Position numbers and translations under genes: made by a program. From assembly GCF_045038405.1 (NCBI RefSeq), contig NZ_CP173660.1, forward strand, positions 2,666,001 to 2,730,000: a DNA stretch of 64,000 bases, read 5' to 3'. Below, piece after piece: positions 8,627 through 18,314 of the stretch (its first letter is position 1; every line of letters begins with the position of its first letter). Source of the DNA: Sellimonas caecigallum. Its GTDB lineage: Bacteria > Bacillota > Clostridia > Lachnospirales > Lachnospiraceae. The notes below the pieces were generated by a model, which was not told the origin of the DNA, made no database searches, and saw only the letters and a list, made by a program, of their open reading frames with translations.

Positions 8627-9406
8627 TTACTTCATCCATTTTTCCATTGCATAAAAAATCATGTCGCTTGGAAGCAGTTTTCCTGCAATCCTGGCCCCCT
8701 GCATGAGATTTCCGTATACTGACACCGGTTTTTTGGCACGTGCATCCAGAAGCGCCTGTTTTACGACAGGAGAGACTGCAGCCATGGCTGCCTGTTTTGC
8801 CTTGCTGTTGTTTGTGCCGGATACCTCAAAAAATTCTGTATCCACAGGCCCCGGGCACACAGCGGTTACCGAAATTCCTTTCTTTTTTAACTCTTCATTC
8901 AGTCCTCTTGAAAAGCTTGTCACATAGGATTTTGTGGCTGCATATACGCAAAATCCAGGCTGAGGACAGAAGGAGGCTCCACTGGAAATGTTGATGATCC
9001 TGCCTCCTTTTCCCATATAGGGAAGTATTGTAAACGTCATCTTTGTCAGAGCTCTGCAGTTGACGTCGATCATTCGAAGCTGCAAGGCCGTATCTTTCCG
9101 CGCAATCTCTTCGGCTTCCCCGATCTTTCCAAATCCGGCGGCGTTGACGAGCATACGTACGTCCGGATTCTGATTTTCCAGTCTGTTCTTGACCTGCTTA
9201 TAGACAAGATCTTTTTCAAGATCCCCCGCGAAAATCCGGACGTAAACTCCTGATTTTTCCATGCATTCTTCCCGGATTTCTTCCAGCCTTTTTTCGCGCC
9301 TGGCGATGATCCAAAGCTCGTCCAGCGCTTTGTAAAACGACGGCAACTGATTTACAAATTCTCTTCCGATCCCGGAAGAGGCTCCTGTTATCACTGCAAT
9401 CTTCAT
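8627..9406 (-). CDS. Short-chain dehydrogenase/reductase (SDR)
   Basis: A classical SDR of 259 residues. The cofactor motif TGASSGIG is at residues 7-14, the VNAAGFG motif follows, and the catalytic Ser and Tyr-Lys appear in NISSGASF and YAATKSY. The family uses NAD(P)H to oxidise or reduce hydroxyl or keto groups; the substrate is unknown. It resembles the DltE/YqjQ-type group acting on lipid or cell-envelope substrates, but this is only a similarity. It follows the YgiQ gene by 14 bases. Confidence 0.88.
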   Translation of the reverse strand: MKIAVITGASSGIGREFVNQLPSFYKALDELWIIARREKRLEEIREECMEKSGVYVRIFAGDLEKDLVYKQVKNRLENQNPDVRMLVNAAGFGKIGEAEEIARKDTALQLRMIDVNCRALTKMTFTILPYMGKGGRIINISSGASFCPQPGFCVYAATKSYVTSFSRGLNEELKKKGISVTAVCPGPVDTEFFEVSGTNNSKAKQAAMAAVSPVVKQALLDARAKKPVSVYGNLMQGARIAGKLLPSDMIFYAMEKWMK

Positions 9407-9420
9407 GCCTGCTCCCCCCT

Positions 9421-11334
9421 TTAGTGTCTCTTTTTGGCTTTATGCGTATTTCGAATGGTCTTTTTCTTTCTCGGTTTTCGGTTTTTCTCTTCCTGGGCTT
9501 TCCTTCTCTTTTCCGCATAGTAACGGTCTTCCCCTGTCTGTCTTGGCCGGATGAGACAATGTTTGCCAAATCCGATCAGATCTTCACGCCCTTCTTTTTT
9601 CAGAGCTTCCATGACAAGTTCATAATTCTTTGGATTTCGATACTGGATGAGTGCGCGCTGCATCGCCTTTTCATGCGGAGACTTCGGCACATAAACCGGC
9701 TTCATCGTCCGTGGATCCACCCCCGTATAATACATGCAAGTGGATATTGTGGACGGCGTCGGATAAAAATCCTGAACCTGCTCCGGCATATAGCCAAGAT
9801 CTCTCAAATATTCCGCCAGCGCAATAGCCTCCTTCATGGTAGAACCAGGGTGGGAGGACATCAAATACGGGACAAGGTACTGTTTCATGCCCAACTGCTC
9901 GTTGATCTTTTTATATTTGGCTGCAAATTCCCGATAGACCGCGTTTTCTGGTTTGCCCATCATCTGAAGGACCGGATCAGCGATATGCTCCGGGGCAACT
10001 TTTAGCTGGCCGCTCACATGGTATTTGCAGAGTTCCCGAATAAATGTATCATCCTTGTCCGCCATCACATAATCGAATCGGATACCGGATCGGATAAATA
10101 CTTTTTTTACTTTTGGAAGTTCTCTGAGTTTCCGAAGAAGTTTCAGGTAATCTTTATGGTCTGCCCTCAGATTCCTGCAAGGTTTTGGGAACAGGCACTG
10201 CTTTTCCCTACATGCTCCATAAGTCAGCTGTTTTTCACAGGCTGGGAAACGGAAGTTGGCTGTCGGTCCCCCCACGTCGTGGATATAACCCTTGAAATCC
10301 GGCTCTTCGGTCAAAGCTTTTGCCTCCTCCAGCAAAGATTCATGGCTTCGCACCTGAATGATCCGTCCCTGGTGGAAAGTAAGTGCGCAGAAGCTGCACC
10401 CACCAAAACATCCCCGGTTGCTGATAAGGCTGAATTTTACTTCTGAGATAGCCGGAATCCCTCCGTCTTTCTCGTACATCGGATGGTAAGTACGCATATA
10501 AGGAAGCGCGTAGACGTCATCCATCTCCTGTGTGGTAAGCGGCTTTGCAGCAGGATTTTGAAGAATATAGATTCCGTTTTCATACGGCTCAAGGAGTCTC
10601 TGTCCTGAAAACGGATCTGTGTTACAGTACTGCGTGTAAAAGCTTTCTGCATATTTGCGCTTTTCCCGCTTCATTTCTTCAAAGGACGGCAATTCCAACG
10701 CGTCGTAGGCGATATTTTTATCCCGGATTTTACATACCGTTCCATCGATATAAGTAATGTCCGCCACATCAAGTCCGGCATCCAGGGCCTCCGCTATCTC
10801 CACGATGGACCGTTCTCCCATCCCATAGGAGATCAAATCCGCCCCTGAGTCAAGTAGGATGGATCGCTTCAGTTTGTCTGACCAATAGTCGTAATGAGCA
10901 AGTCTCCTAAGACTTGCCTCAATGCCTCCCAAAATGATCGGTGTATTTTTGTATGTCTGGCGGATCAGATTTCCATAGACAATGCAGGCGTAATCCGGAC
11001 GTTTGCCCATGATGCCTCCAGGCGTGTATGCATCCGTCTTCCGCCTCTTTTTCGACACACTGTAATGGTTTACCATGGAATCCATATTGCCCGCGGAGAC
11101 AAGAAATCCCAGCCGCGGTTCTCCGAACACTGCAATGCTGTCCTTGTCTTTCCAGTCCGGCTGAGGGATGATCCCTACGCGAAATCCTCTTGATTCCAGA
11201 ACCCTTGTGATGATCGCATGTCCAAAAGAGGGATGATCCACATAAGCATCTCCGCTCACATAGACAAAATCCACCTGATCCCATCCTCTCTGTCTCATTT
11301 CTTCTCTGCTGACAGGTAAAAATCTATTCTCCAT
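9421..11334 (-). CDS. YgiQ-family radical SAM protein
   Basis: A member of the YgiQ family (UPF0313), about 637 residues. The N-terminal third resembles a B12-binding-like fold (GDAYVDHPSFGHAII, GGIEASLRRLAHYDYW). The radical SAM cluster motif is CFGGCSFCA (CxxxCxxC). A Cys-rich segment (CEKQLTYGACREKQCLFPKPC) may hold a second iron-sulfur cluster. The C-terminal tail is extremely basic. Function in the cell is not established. The start at 11334 has GGAG 8-9 bases before it and overlaps the HAD gene by 11 bases. Confidence 0.92.
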   Translation of the reverse strand: MENRFLPVSREEMRQRGWDQVDFVYVSGDAYVDHPSFGHAIITRVLESRGFRVGIIPQPDWKDKDSIAVFGEPRLGFLVSAGNMDSMVNHYSVSKKRRKTDAYTPGGIMGKRPDYACIVYGNLIRQTYKNTPIILGGIEASLRRLAHYDYWSDKLKRSILLDSGADLISYGMGERSIVEIAEALDAGLDVADITYIDGTVCKIRDKNIAYDALELPSFEEMKREKRKYAESFYTQYCNTDPFSGQRLLEPYENGIYILQNPAAKPLTTQEMDDVYALPYMRTYHPMYEKDGGIPAISEVKFSLISNRGCFGGCSFCALTFHQGRIIQVRSHESLLEEAKALTEEPDFKGYIHDVGGPTANFRFPACEKQLTYGACREKQCLFPKPCRNLRADHKDYLKLLRKLRELPKVKKVFIRSGIRFDYVMADKDDTFIRELCKYHVSGQLKVAPEHIADPVLQMMGKPENAVYREFAAKYKKINEQLGMKQYLVPYLMSSHPGSTMKEAIALAEYLRDLGYMPEQVQDFYPTPSTISTCMYYTGVDPRTMKPVYVPKSPHEKAMQRALIQYRNPKNYELVMEALKKEGREDLIGFGKHCLIRPRQTGEDRYYAEKRRKAQEEKNRKPRKKKTIRNTHKAKKRH

Positions 11335-12013
11335 TCTTTTGCTCTCCATCTATTCCTGCCATGACATCCCGAAAATCCCGGATGTAATAGTCGGCAAGTT
11401 CTTTCTTTTGCTGATCCTGTTTTTCAGAAAACTTATCATATATGGCACAGACTCGCATTCCCGCCCGCTTACCGGCCAGGATTCCCATAGGGACATCCTC
11501 AAAAACAAGACAATTTTCCGGAGAAACTCCAATGTCCTCCGATACTTTCAGGTAAACATCCGGGCTCGGTTTCCCTTTCCCGACTTCACAGGAAGTCCTT
11601 ACAGACTGGAAATACTGCTGAATATTGCGCTCCTTCAGAACCATATCCACGAGACTTCTCCCGTTGCTTGTGGCGATGCCAAAGACGATTCCTTTTTCTT
11701 TTCCATACTTCAGCAATTCCTCAGCCCCTGGTTTTAAAAATACATCGTTTTTATACCTTTCATATGCAAGCTGTGTCCATTCTTTCATGATAGCTTCCTC
11801 GTCCATGGACATGTGGAGCACATCTATAAAATACTGTGCTGTCTCCCTGTATGCCTTGCCTTCTATAGCTGTGTGAAAATCATCCGGCAGAACAAGATCA
11901 TATTTCTTTACATAGTAATCATCGATATCAGGCCAGATCCACATGGAATCCATCAATGTCCCATCCATGTCGAAGATCATGGCTTTCACATTGTCAAGCA
12001 TTTTCTTTGGCAT
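11324..12013 (-). CDS. HAD-superfamily phosphatase/phosphomutase-like protein
   Basis: This 229-residue protein has all HAD motifs: I FDMDGTLMDS, II ATSNGRS, III the Lys in GKGKPSPDVYL, and IV VFEDVPMGILAGK. The helical cap of about residues 25-90 places it with subfamily IA enzymes such as beta-phosphoglucomutase and phosphoglycolate phosphatase. The substrate cannot be told. It overlaps the upstream pseudouridine synthase by 20 bases, with GGAGGAG before the ATG, and the downstream YgiQ gene by 11. Confidence 0.9.
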   Translation of the reverse strand: MPKKMLDNVKAMIFDMDGTLMDSMWIWPDIDDYYVKKYDLVLPDDFHTAIEGKAYRETAQYFIDVLHMSMDEEAIMKEWTQLAYERYKNDVFLKPGAEELLKYGKEKGIVFGIATSNGRSLVDMVLKERNIQQYFQSVRTSCEVGKGKPSPDVYLKVSEDIGVSPENCLVFEDVPMGILAGKRAGMRVCAIYDKFSEKQDQQKKELADYYIRDFRDVMAGIDGEQKNGE

Positions 12014-12740
12014 GTTCTCCTCCTGTTTCGTTTATCAGCATCTTCACTTCTTCTGGTGTAAGCTCACGGCTTTCTCCCTTTAAAAGTTTGGTATCCAGGA
12101 CAAGACTTCCCATTCGTATACGCTTTAAGTACAGAACCTCTTTCCCAACCGCCTCAAACATTCGCTTGATCTGGTGAAATCTTCCCTCTCGAATTACTAT
12201 GGAGACATACGATTCTGTTTTTGTCGGATCAGTATACAGGATTTCCAGATTGGCTGGCAGCGTCGGTTTCTCATCTCCAATATCAAGTCCGGTCCGAAAC
12301 TCTCTGATGTCCTCCTCTGTGACGATCCCTGAAATCCGGGCTTCATAGGTCTTGTCCACATGCTTTTTTGGGGAAAGCAGCCGGTGGGCAAGCTGCCCAT
12401 CGTTTGTCAGGAGCAAAAGTCCTTCCGTATCCTTATCGAGTCTTCCGACTGGAAAAATATCCGGTCTTTTTTTGTCCGGAATCAGATCCAGAACCGTTTT
12501 ATCTTTCCGGTCTTCCGTGGCAGAAATGACTCCTGCCGGTTTGTGCAGCATATAGTAGACGAATGCTTCGTATCGGTATTCTTTCCCCGAGAACATAACC
12601 ACATCCTCCTGTTCCTGGATCTTCATCTCAGGTTTACGGACAACAATGCCATTGACCAAAACCAATCCTTTACTGATCTGCTTTTTTACTTCGGAACGGC
12701 TCCCTGCTCCCATTTCCACAAGAAATTTATCTAATCGCAT
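11994..12740 (-). CDS. RsuA/RluB-family rRNA pseudouridine synthase
   Basis: An S4 domain (MRLDKFLVEMGAGSRSEVKK) is followed by the RsuA catalytic domain with the active Asp in VGRLDKDTEGLLLLTNDG, and the C-terminal REGRFHQIKRMFEAVG. The family makes single pseudouridines in 16S (RsuA) or 23S (RluB/E/F) rRNA; at about 248 residues this resembles RsuA or YtzG. I chose the ATG at 12740, with GGAG about 12 bases upstream; earlier ATGs at 12743 and 12761 are possible. It follows the methyltransferase gene almost directly. Confidence 0.9.
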   Translation of the reverse strand: MRLDKFLVEMGAGSRSEVKKQISKGLVLVNGIVVRKPEMKIQEQEDVVMFSGKEYRYEAFVYYMLHKPAGVISATEDRKDKTVLDLIPDKKRPDIFPVGRLDKDTEGLLLLTNDGQLAHRLLSPKKHVDKTYEARISGIVTEEDIREFRTGLDIGDEKPTLPANLEILYTDPTKTESYVSIVIREGRFHQIKRMFEAVGKEVLYLKRIRMGSLVLDTKLLKGESRELTPEEVKMLINETGGEHAKENA

Positions 12741-12742
12741 CA

Positions 12743-14140
12743 TTATGACTGCCATCTCCATCCTGGAAGATATTTATTTTTCATCGTTCCTCCCGCAAGT
12801 TTTCCAAATCCCAGAGGATAGCCGTCGACACAGACAAGATACCATCCTTTTTCTTTTGACCCAACAAGATCATCCACGAGAAGCGTCTCTCCTTTCAGAT
12901 ATTTGATGACCCGGTCATCTGAGAGAGGTAGATCGATCGTCTGGGAGTACTCTTCTTTTTTCAGATTCATTGCAAGAGCCTGGCTTGGTTCAAATCTTCC
13001 TTTTTTAAGCTCGCCTAGCAGAAGTCCGCTCCGAAGGAAGCGAACTTTTGAAAGTGCAGGCAAATCTTGCGGCATATAATACACTCTCTCCCCGCGGATA
13101 TCAAATCTTCCAGGATCAAACGTTCTTTTGATTCCTTTCAGAAACATCTCCAGATCATCCGGGAGAGGCTTTTTAGCCTTGCTTGGTTCGGAATGGAGCC
13201 CATTATCGGCACCTTCCGTTTCTTTGGCTTCCCCTTTTTTTAAAAGCGCCAGATAATGGCCTTCGCCCTTCATATGGTGCGGAAAGATCCGAACCGTTTT
13301 CCGAAAATCTGCCTGTCCTCCTGGGGCACAGTCCGGACGCCCGTGTGTGAATCCCTCATATGGCCGGATCTCACAGATTTCAAACTCCGGATATTTTTCC
13401 ATGAGATACGCGATCGTCCCTTCGTTTTCCAGTGCATCGAAAGTACAGGTAGAATAAAGGAGCATCCCTCCAGGTCGAAGCATCTCCGCTGCCTGGGTCA
13501 CGATACTTCTCTGAAGTCTGGAAAAAAATTCCGGTCCGTGCTCCTCCCATGCTTTCATCATCTTTGGATCCTTTCGGAACATCCCTTCTCCGGAACACGG
13601 AGCATCAATAAGGATCTTATCAAAATATTCCCGAAAATACCCGGTCAGTTTTCCCGGTTCCTCACTCAGTACAAGCATATTTCCGATACCGAAAAGTTCC
13701 AGATTCTTCAGAAGGCCTTTTGCCCTGGAATTGCTGATGTCATTTGCCACCAAAACCCCGCTTCCCTGCAGTTTCGCACCCAGTTCTGTCGCCTTCCCTC
13801 CAGGGGCTGCACATACATCAAGAACTCTGTCCCCCGGTTCCACCGGAAGCCGGTCGGCAGGCGTCATGGCGCTTGGTTCCTGCAGATAATATAGCCCCGC
13901 AAAATAATACGGATGCTTTGCCGGGGATTCTTTTTCCCCATCATAGTAAAATCCATTCTTGATCCACGGGATCGGGGTAATGGAAAACGGACAAATTTTC
14001 TGAAATTCCTCCACGCTGATCTTAGATGTGTTAACGCGGAGTCCATAATATCTTGGTTCATCATAGCAGGCTGCATATGCGTCGAATTCCTCGCCCAAAA
14101 GAGCCCGCATCTTCTCTTCAAATGCTTTTGGTAAATTCAT
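12743..14140 (-). CDS. RsmB/NOP2/Sun-family RNA cytosine-C5 methyltransferase (RsmF-like)
   Basis: The 465-residue enzyme has the SAM-binding motif DVCAAPGGKATEL, DAPCSGEGMFRKDP with the Pro-Cys catalytic loop, and the second cysteine in STCTFDALENEG. An N-terminal domain and a C-terminal PUA-like region (about residues 330-465) match the RsmF/YebU layout. It methylates cytosine in rRNA or tRNA; the exact site is unknown. AAAGGAG precedes the ATG. It heads a run of closely packed minus-strand genes (methyltransferase, RsuA, HAD, YgiQ, SDR, membrane protein, RluA, RecU). Confidence 0.92.
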   Translation of the reverse strand: MNLPKAFEEKMRALLGEEFDAYAACYDEPRYYGLRVNTSKISVEEFQKICPFSITPIPWIKNGFYYDGEKESPAKHPYYFAGLYYLQEPSAMTPADRLPVEPGDRVLDVCAAPGGKATELGAKLQGSGVLVANDISNSRAKGLLKNLELFGIGNMLVLSEEPGKLTGYFREYFDKILIDAPCSGEGMFRKDPKMMKAWEEHGPEFFSRLQRSIVTQAAEMLRPGGMLLYSTCTFDALENEGTIAYLMEKYPEFEICEIRPYEGFTHGRPDCAPGGQADFRKTVRIFPHHMKGEGHYLALLKKGEAKETEGADNGLHSEPSKAKKPLPDDLEMFLKGIKRTFDPGRFDIRGERVYYMPQDLPALSKVRFLRSGLLLGELKKGRFEPSQALAMNLKKEEYSQTIDLPLSDDRVIKYLKGETLLVDDLVGSKEKGWYLVCVDGYPLGFGKLAGGTMKNKYLPGWRWQS

Positions 14141-14191
14141 AACTTCTCCTTTCGCATACAGAATCAGTATATCATATCTTCGCTGATTTCT

Positions 14192-15058
14192 CTAGGAATA
14201 GACACATTTTAATTTCGAATTTTCTATGTATCTCAGAATCCAGTATGGATTGATACTAATCTCTCTGTTCCCTTCCAAAAGATAAATCCCAAGATGAAGA
14301 TGAACCGGAAACTTTCCTGTTGTCCCTTCTTCCCCATATCCGCTGTCTCCCATGTATCCGATGATATCCCCGGCCTTCACGGTATCCCCTTCCCTGGCGT
14401 CAGCATACGAATCCAGATGTGCATAGTAAAAATATCCCCCATGTGGAGATGTAATGCCTATCCGCCAGCCTCCTTTCGGCAGCCACCCGCGACTCGTGAC
14501 GACACCATCTGTCATGCTTACGATGGGATAAAGCCCTCTTTCGTTTTTTGAAGCCATGAGATCAGTCCCTTCATGCCCCCTCGTTCCGCCGTAAGTCCGT
14601 TCGCTCATCCAAGAATCCCCATAATTTACCGCAAGATCCGGATCATTTTCAGAAATCATGACAGGAAAATATTTTACATCATTCCAGATACTTTCACAGG
14701 CAGCTTTATAATCTGAGTAGCACGGATTTTTCTTCCATTCTCTTTCCGCCTTCTGAAAGTCTTTTGCCTTAAAAGGCGGCCGCATCTGTCTGCCTTGGAG
14801 AAGATCCTCCGCAAGAAATATCCCGACATCTCTTCCAGGCTCCTCTGATCGCCTCAGATAGCGGACAAAGTCGTCTGTCAGCTCATGAGCACGAAATTCT
14901 TTCCTTTCCATCGTATGTTTGCCCATGGAAAAGTAGGCTGCATCACTTTTTAGCTTTGGTATTGCAGCCGCATCCAAAATAAGGAGGAGGACAAACAGAA
15001 TGATTCTTTTCTCTTTTCTGATAGGAAATCTTCCCTTCCTTCTTTTCCCTATATTCAT
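14192..15058 (-). CDS. M23-family metallopeptidase (LytM-like), membrane anchored
   Basis: The C-terminal domain (about residues 165-270) has the M23 zinc motifs: GHEGTDL (HxxGxD) and the HLHLGIY motif (HxH). Such enzymes cut peptide cross-bridges in peptidoglycan outside the cell, or act as non-lytic regulators. One N-terminal membrane segment follows basic residues (RIILFVLLLILDAAAI). The start at 15058 is an inference: an earlier in-frame ATG at 15124 would lie inside the terminator of pepD, yet no strong ribosome site precedes 15058 either. It is transcribed apart from its neighbours. Confidence 0.85.
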   Translation of the reverse strand: MNIGKRRKGRFPIRKEKRIILFVLLLILDAAAIPKLKSDAAYFSMGKHTMERKEFRAHELTDDFVRYLRRSEEPGRDVGIFLAEDLLQGRQMRPPFKAKDFQKAEREWKKNPCYSDYKAACESIWNDVKYFPVMISENDPDLAVNYGDSWMSERTYGGTRGHEGTDLMASKNERGLYPIVSMTDGVVTSRGWLPKGGWRIGITSPHGGYFYYAHLDSYADAREGDTVKAGDIIGYMGDSGYGEEGTTGKFPVHLHLGIYLLEGNREISINPYWILRYIENSKLKCVYS

Positions 15059-15105
15059 ATACGTGAACTCATTTTTGTAGAACCGGCAGCCAAATACTGT
15101 ACATG

Positions 15106-15138
15106 GAAAAAGGGAACTCCTCATCTGGAAGTTCCCTT
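15106..15138 (-). terminator. Rho-independent terminator after pepD
   Basis: Inverted repeat arms AAGGGAACT and AGTTCCCTT enclose a 12-base loop. On the minus strand the right arm runs into five T. It begins 17 bases after the pepD stop. Confidence 0.85.
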
Positions 15139-15154
15139 TTGATATGTATCTGTA

Positions 15155-16594
15155 TTATTTCAATTTTGCCAGCACAGCTTTTAACAATTCCCATGTCCGC
15201 TGGGTAGATGCGATATCCAGACGTTCGTTTACAGAATGGATATCATAGTTGAATGGTCCAAAGGAAACGCAGTCCAGTGTTGGTTTCTTTCCGGAGAGAA
15301 GACCACATTCCAAACCTGCGTGTACTGTCGTGACGATCGGATCTTCGCCAGTCAACTCTTTATATGTCTCAACCATAAGAGGACGGATCTTGGAGTCTTT
15401 CTGATACATCCATGCCGGATATTCTCCATCTTCAGACTGTTCCGCATGCAGCGCTTTCGCCCACGCACGGAAAATATATTTCATCTCTGTCATTTTTGAA
15501 TTGGAACTGCTTCTTACATAGAATACCATGGATACTTTTTCAGCGCTTGTGCGCACAATTCCAAGATTGAGAGAAGTCTCTACAAGACCAGGAAGATCTC
15601 TGCTCAGTCCCTGCACTCCATATGGCGAGCAGAAGAGTCCGAATATGATCCTGTCTGTGGATTCTTTTGTACATACTGCGGCAAATCCTTCTTTTACTGT
15701 GCAAGTCACTTCCAGATCCGGTTCGTCTGAAGAAAATTCGGAGCGGAAAATTGCCTCCATCTCTTTTACAAGAGCAGCCGCTTTTTCTCCGTCAGGAGTA
15801 ATGATCTGCGCCTGTGCTGAGGAAGCGATGACATTGTCTTTGGATCCGCCTTCTGCTGTCACGAGATAAATCTCAGAATCCTGATTCAGACTGTTTAAAA
15901 TACGTGCAATGAGCTTATTTGCATTTCCTCTCTGTTCGTGGATCTGTGAGCCAGAGTGTCCGCCTCTCAGTCCACGCACTTTGATATCTACAAGATATCC
16001 GCTTTTGATTTCCCTCTCTACTGGCATATCGAGCGTCTCAAGGATACCACCTGCACAGCCTGCGAGAATTGTTCCCTCTACATCGGAATCAATGTTAAAG
16101 AGGATATTTCCCTTGATGCAGGACATGTCGATGTAATTGGCTCCGCCCATACCGACTTCCTCATCCACAGTAAAGATGGCTTCCAGCGGCGGATGCGGAA
16201 TATCATCGCTGTCCAGAAGAGCCAGCGCGTATGCCATGGCGATACCGTCGTCTCCGCCCAGTGTCGTGTTCTTTGCTTTAATAAATCCATCTTCTATGTA
16301 AAGCTCCAGGGGATCATTCTCAAAATCGTGATCTGAATCCTCTGTCTTTTCGCATACCATATCCATATGTCCCTGGATAATGACTGGATCAGAATTCTCA
16401 TATCCCGGAGTACCAGGTTTTTTGATGATGATATTTCCCATTCCGTCCTGAATACATTCCAGATTTCTCGCCTGCGCGAATTCTACACACCAATTGCTGA
16501 TCTTTTCGTTGTAGAAGGTTCCTCTCGGAACAGAAGATAATTCTTCGAAATACTGAAATACTTTTTTTGGTTCTAAATGATCCAATACTGCCAT
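15155..16594 (-). CDS. pepD: Aminoacyl-histidine dipeptidase PepD (M20C)
   Basis: PepD is a cytoplasmic zinc dipeptidase that splits Xaa-His and a wide range of other dipeptides. The M20 motifs are present: IIQGHMDMVCEK (metal His and Asp), TLGGDDGIAMAYALA, FTVDEEVGMGGA (catalytic Glu-Glu) and THAGLECG-like TVHAGLECGLLSGK near the C-terminus. Length is 479, standard for the family. AGGAGAC precedes the ATG. It stands alone, between its own promoter and terminator. Confidence 0.95.
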   Translation of the reverse strand: MAVLDHLEPKKVFQYFEELSSVPRGTFYNEKISNWCVEFAQARNLECIQDGMGNIIIKKPGTPGYENSDPVIIQGHMDMVCEKTEDSDHDFENDPLELYIEDGFIKAKNTTLGGDDGIAMAYALALLDSDDIPHPPLEAIFTVDEEVGMGGANYIDMSCIKGNILFNIDSDVEGTILAGCAGGILETLDMPVEREIKSGYLVDIKVRGLRGGHSGSQIHEQRGNANKLIARILNSLNQDSEIYLVTAEGGSKDNVIASSAQAQIITPDGEKAAALVKEMEAIFRSEFSSDEPDLEVTCTVKEGFAAVCTKESTDRIIFGLFCSPYGVQGLSRDLPGLVETSLNLGIVRTSAEKVSMVFYVRSSSNSKMTEMKYIFRAWAKALHAEQSEDGEYPAWMYQKDSKIRPLMVETYKELTGEDPIVTTVHAGLECGLLSGKKPTLDCVSFGPFNYDIHSVNERLDIASTQRTWELLKAVLAKLK

Positions 16595-16644
16595 TTGTTT
16601 CTGTCTCCTTTTCCTAAAAAATGGTTCTTAAAACCTCTGGAGAT

Positions 16645-16673
16645 ATTATATCACAGCACTTCTAAAACTGCCA
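16645..16673 (-). promoter_or_regulatory. Promoter of pepD
   Basis: On the minus strand TGGCAG (16668-16673) and a perfect TATAAT (16645-16650) are 17 bases apart, about 50 bases upstream of the pepD ATG. Confidence 0.6.
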
Positions 16674-16707
16674 GCAGTTCCATAATATTTATTGAATATT
16701 TTTACTA

Positions 16708-17655
16708 ATGGTGCGTATGCTGAAACGTTATTTTTTTGTCATTATTACTATTTTTCTTTTTATTTTTATGCTGCTTTTTCCACAGCCTGTGTTCAATGGT
16801 GCAAAAAAAGGACTGCTGCTTTGGTTTCAGACTGTCCTTCCTTCTCTTCTTCCGTTTCTCATCATTGTAAACCTGCTTTTGCAAACCAATGTCATCCGCC
16901 ACATTTCACGTTTTCTTTATCCGATATTTGGTCCTGCTCTCGGAATCGGAAGAAATGGGTGTTTTGCTGTTCTGGCCGGATTTCTCTGCGGATATCCGAT
17001 GGGCGCGAAAGTGACGGCAGATCTTGTGGAACTTGGCAAGATTACCAAACGCGAGGGCGCATATCTTCTATCATTCTGCAACAATACAAGCCCAGGGTTC
17101 GTAGCAGGTTTTGTTGTCTGTCAGGCGCTTGGAAGGCCAGACCTTGTTCTCCCGTCCCTTTGCATCCTGTTTTTGGTGCCGCTTTTTTTAAGTATGTTTT
17201 TCCGCCTCTTCTATCAGCCGTGGAAGGCAAGGGAAGTAACTTCCAAGTCTGAATCCTCATACGCAACTTTCAGGCTTGAGATTATAGACGAAGCCATTAT
17301 GGATGGATTTGAGACGATCACAAAGATCGGAGGCTATATTATTTTATTTTCCGTATTTCTTTCCCTTGCTTTCCTTCTTCCGATCCGGCATCCACTTTGG
17401 AAAAATGGATTTCTCCCTCTTCTGGAGATCACAAACGGAGTAGTTATGGCAGCGGACAGCTCTCTGCCATTTGCGTGCCGTTATGCTTTTCTCATGGGGC
17501 TATGTGCATTTGGAGGATTCTGTGCAGCTGCACAGACAAACTGCATGATCGCAAAAAGCGGTCTTCCACTCTTTCCATACATAATAGAAAAACTGGCCGC
17601 CGCTTTGGCTGCCAGTCTTGCTGCATATTGCTATTTTACAATTTTTTGTATGTAA
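16708..17655 (+). CDS. ylbJ: Sporulation integral membrane protein YlbJ-like
   Basis: A 315-residue polytopic protein with about 8 membrane segments and nucleoside-recognition (Gate) domains. The motif GFLCGYPMGAKVTADL and SFCNNTSPGFVAGFV are typical of YlbJ, which in Bacillus is made in the mother cell and is needed for the spore coat and cortex. It runs opposite to its neighbours and ends 2 bases from the convergent coiled-coil gene. The exact start (MVRMLKRY or MLKRY) is uncertain. The role here is inferred from the family. Confidence 0.85.
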   Translation: MVRMLKRYFFVIITIFLFIFMLLFPQPVFNGAKKGLLLWFQTVLPSLLPFLIIVNLLLQTNVIRHISRFLYPIFGPALGIGRNGCFAVLAGFLCGYPMGAKVTADLVELGKITKREGAYLLSFCNNTSPGFVAGFVVCQALGRPDLVLPSLCILFLVPLFLSMFFRLFYQPWKAREVTSKSESSYATFRLEIIDEAIMDGFETITKIGGYIILFSVFLSLAFLLPIRHPLWKNGFLPLLEITNGVVMAADSSLPFACRYAFLMGLCAFGGFCAAAQTNCMIAKSGLPLFPYIIEKLAAALAASLAAYCYFTIFCM

Positions 17656-17657
17656 TT

Positions 17658-18242
17658 TTACTGAACAGATCCGAACTCTGCTTCAAGTCCCTGTTCGGAT
17701 TTCCCCGGAATTTCAAGCTCTGAGCGGTCGTTTCTTACCACGTCATAAGCTTCCTGAAGTGTATTGACCAGGCTGTCGTATTTTGTTGTGTAATCTTCAA
17801 GTGTGCGTCCGATGATATTTTCTGCCTTCGCCATCAGATCATCTGCATACTGAAGAGCGCCGATACGGATATCGTTGGCGTCGCTTGCTGCGTTGTCCAT
17901 AATCTGCTGCGCCTGCTCTGTGGCAGCCATCACAATTTCATTTGCCTGAGAATAAGCCTGCTGCATGATCTCATGCTCACTTACCATCTCGTTTGTGTGT
18001 GCCTGCGCTTCTTTGATCAAGTTGTCCGCTTTTGCCTGAGCGTCTGCAATAATCGCATCTTTATTTTCAATGATCTTCTGATACCGCTTGATTTCATCCG
18101 GAGTCTTCATGCGGAGTTCCCTCAGGAGTTCATCGATCTGATCTTTGTTTACAATAATCTTTGTGGTAGATAATGGTTGAAACTTACAATTGTCTATATA
18201 TTCCTCAATCTCATCAATAATCTGCTCAATACGGCTGCTCAT
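17658..18242 (-). CDS. DivIVA-like / ATP-synthase-b-like coiled-coil protein
   Basis: The 194-residue product is almost wholly alpha-helical, with a long coiled coil at about residues 45-165 rich in Ala, Glu and Gln (ADAQAKADNLIKEAQAH, AATEQAQQIMDNAASDA). The N-terminal MSSRIEQIIDEIEEYIDNC and the heptad pattern resemble the DivIVA-related proteins often found next to rsmD in Clostridia. The start at 18242 is chosen because AAAGGAGAG lies 7 bases upstream. It is probably co-transcribed with rsmD. A role in cell-pole or division organisation is a guess. Confidence 0.75.
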   Translation of the reverse strand: MSSRIEQIIDEIEEYIDNCKFQPLSTTKIIVNKDQIDELLRELRMKTPDEIKRYQKIIENKDAIIADAQAKADNLIKEAQAHTNEMVSEHEIMQQAYSQANEIVMAATEQAQQIMDNAASDANDIRIGALQYADDLMAKAENIIGRTLEDYTTKYDSLVNTLQEAYDVVRNDRSELEIPGKSEQGLEAEFGSVQ

Positions 18243-18314
18243 AACTACACTCTCCTTTTGCTTCGACAAGTTCTGTCAATTTCTCTGTTATTTTATCACG
18301 TTCCACCAAAGAAC

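Noticed and set aside
15058..15124. An N-terminal extension of the M23 peptidase
   Set aside because: These codons overlap the pepD terminator and would place an unusual Cys-containing segment before the normal basic/hydrophobic signal.
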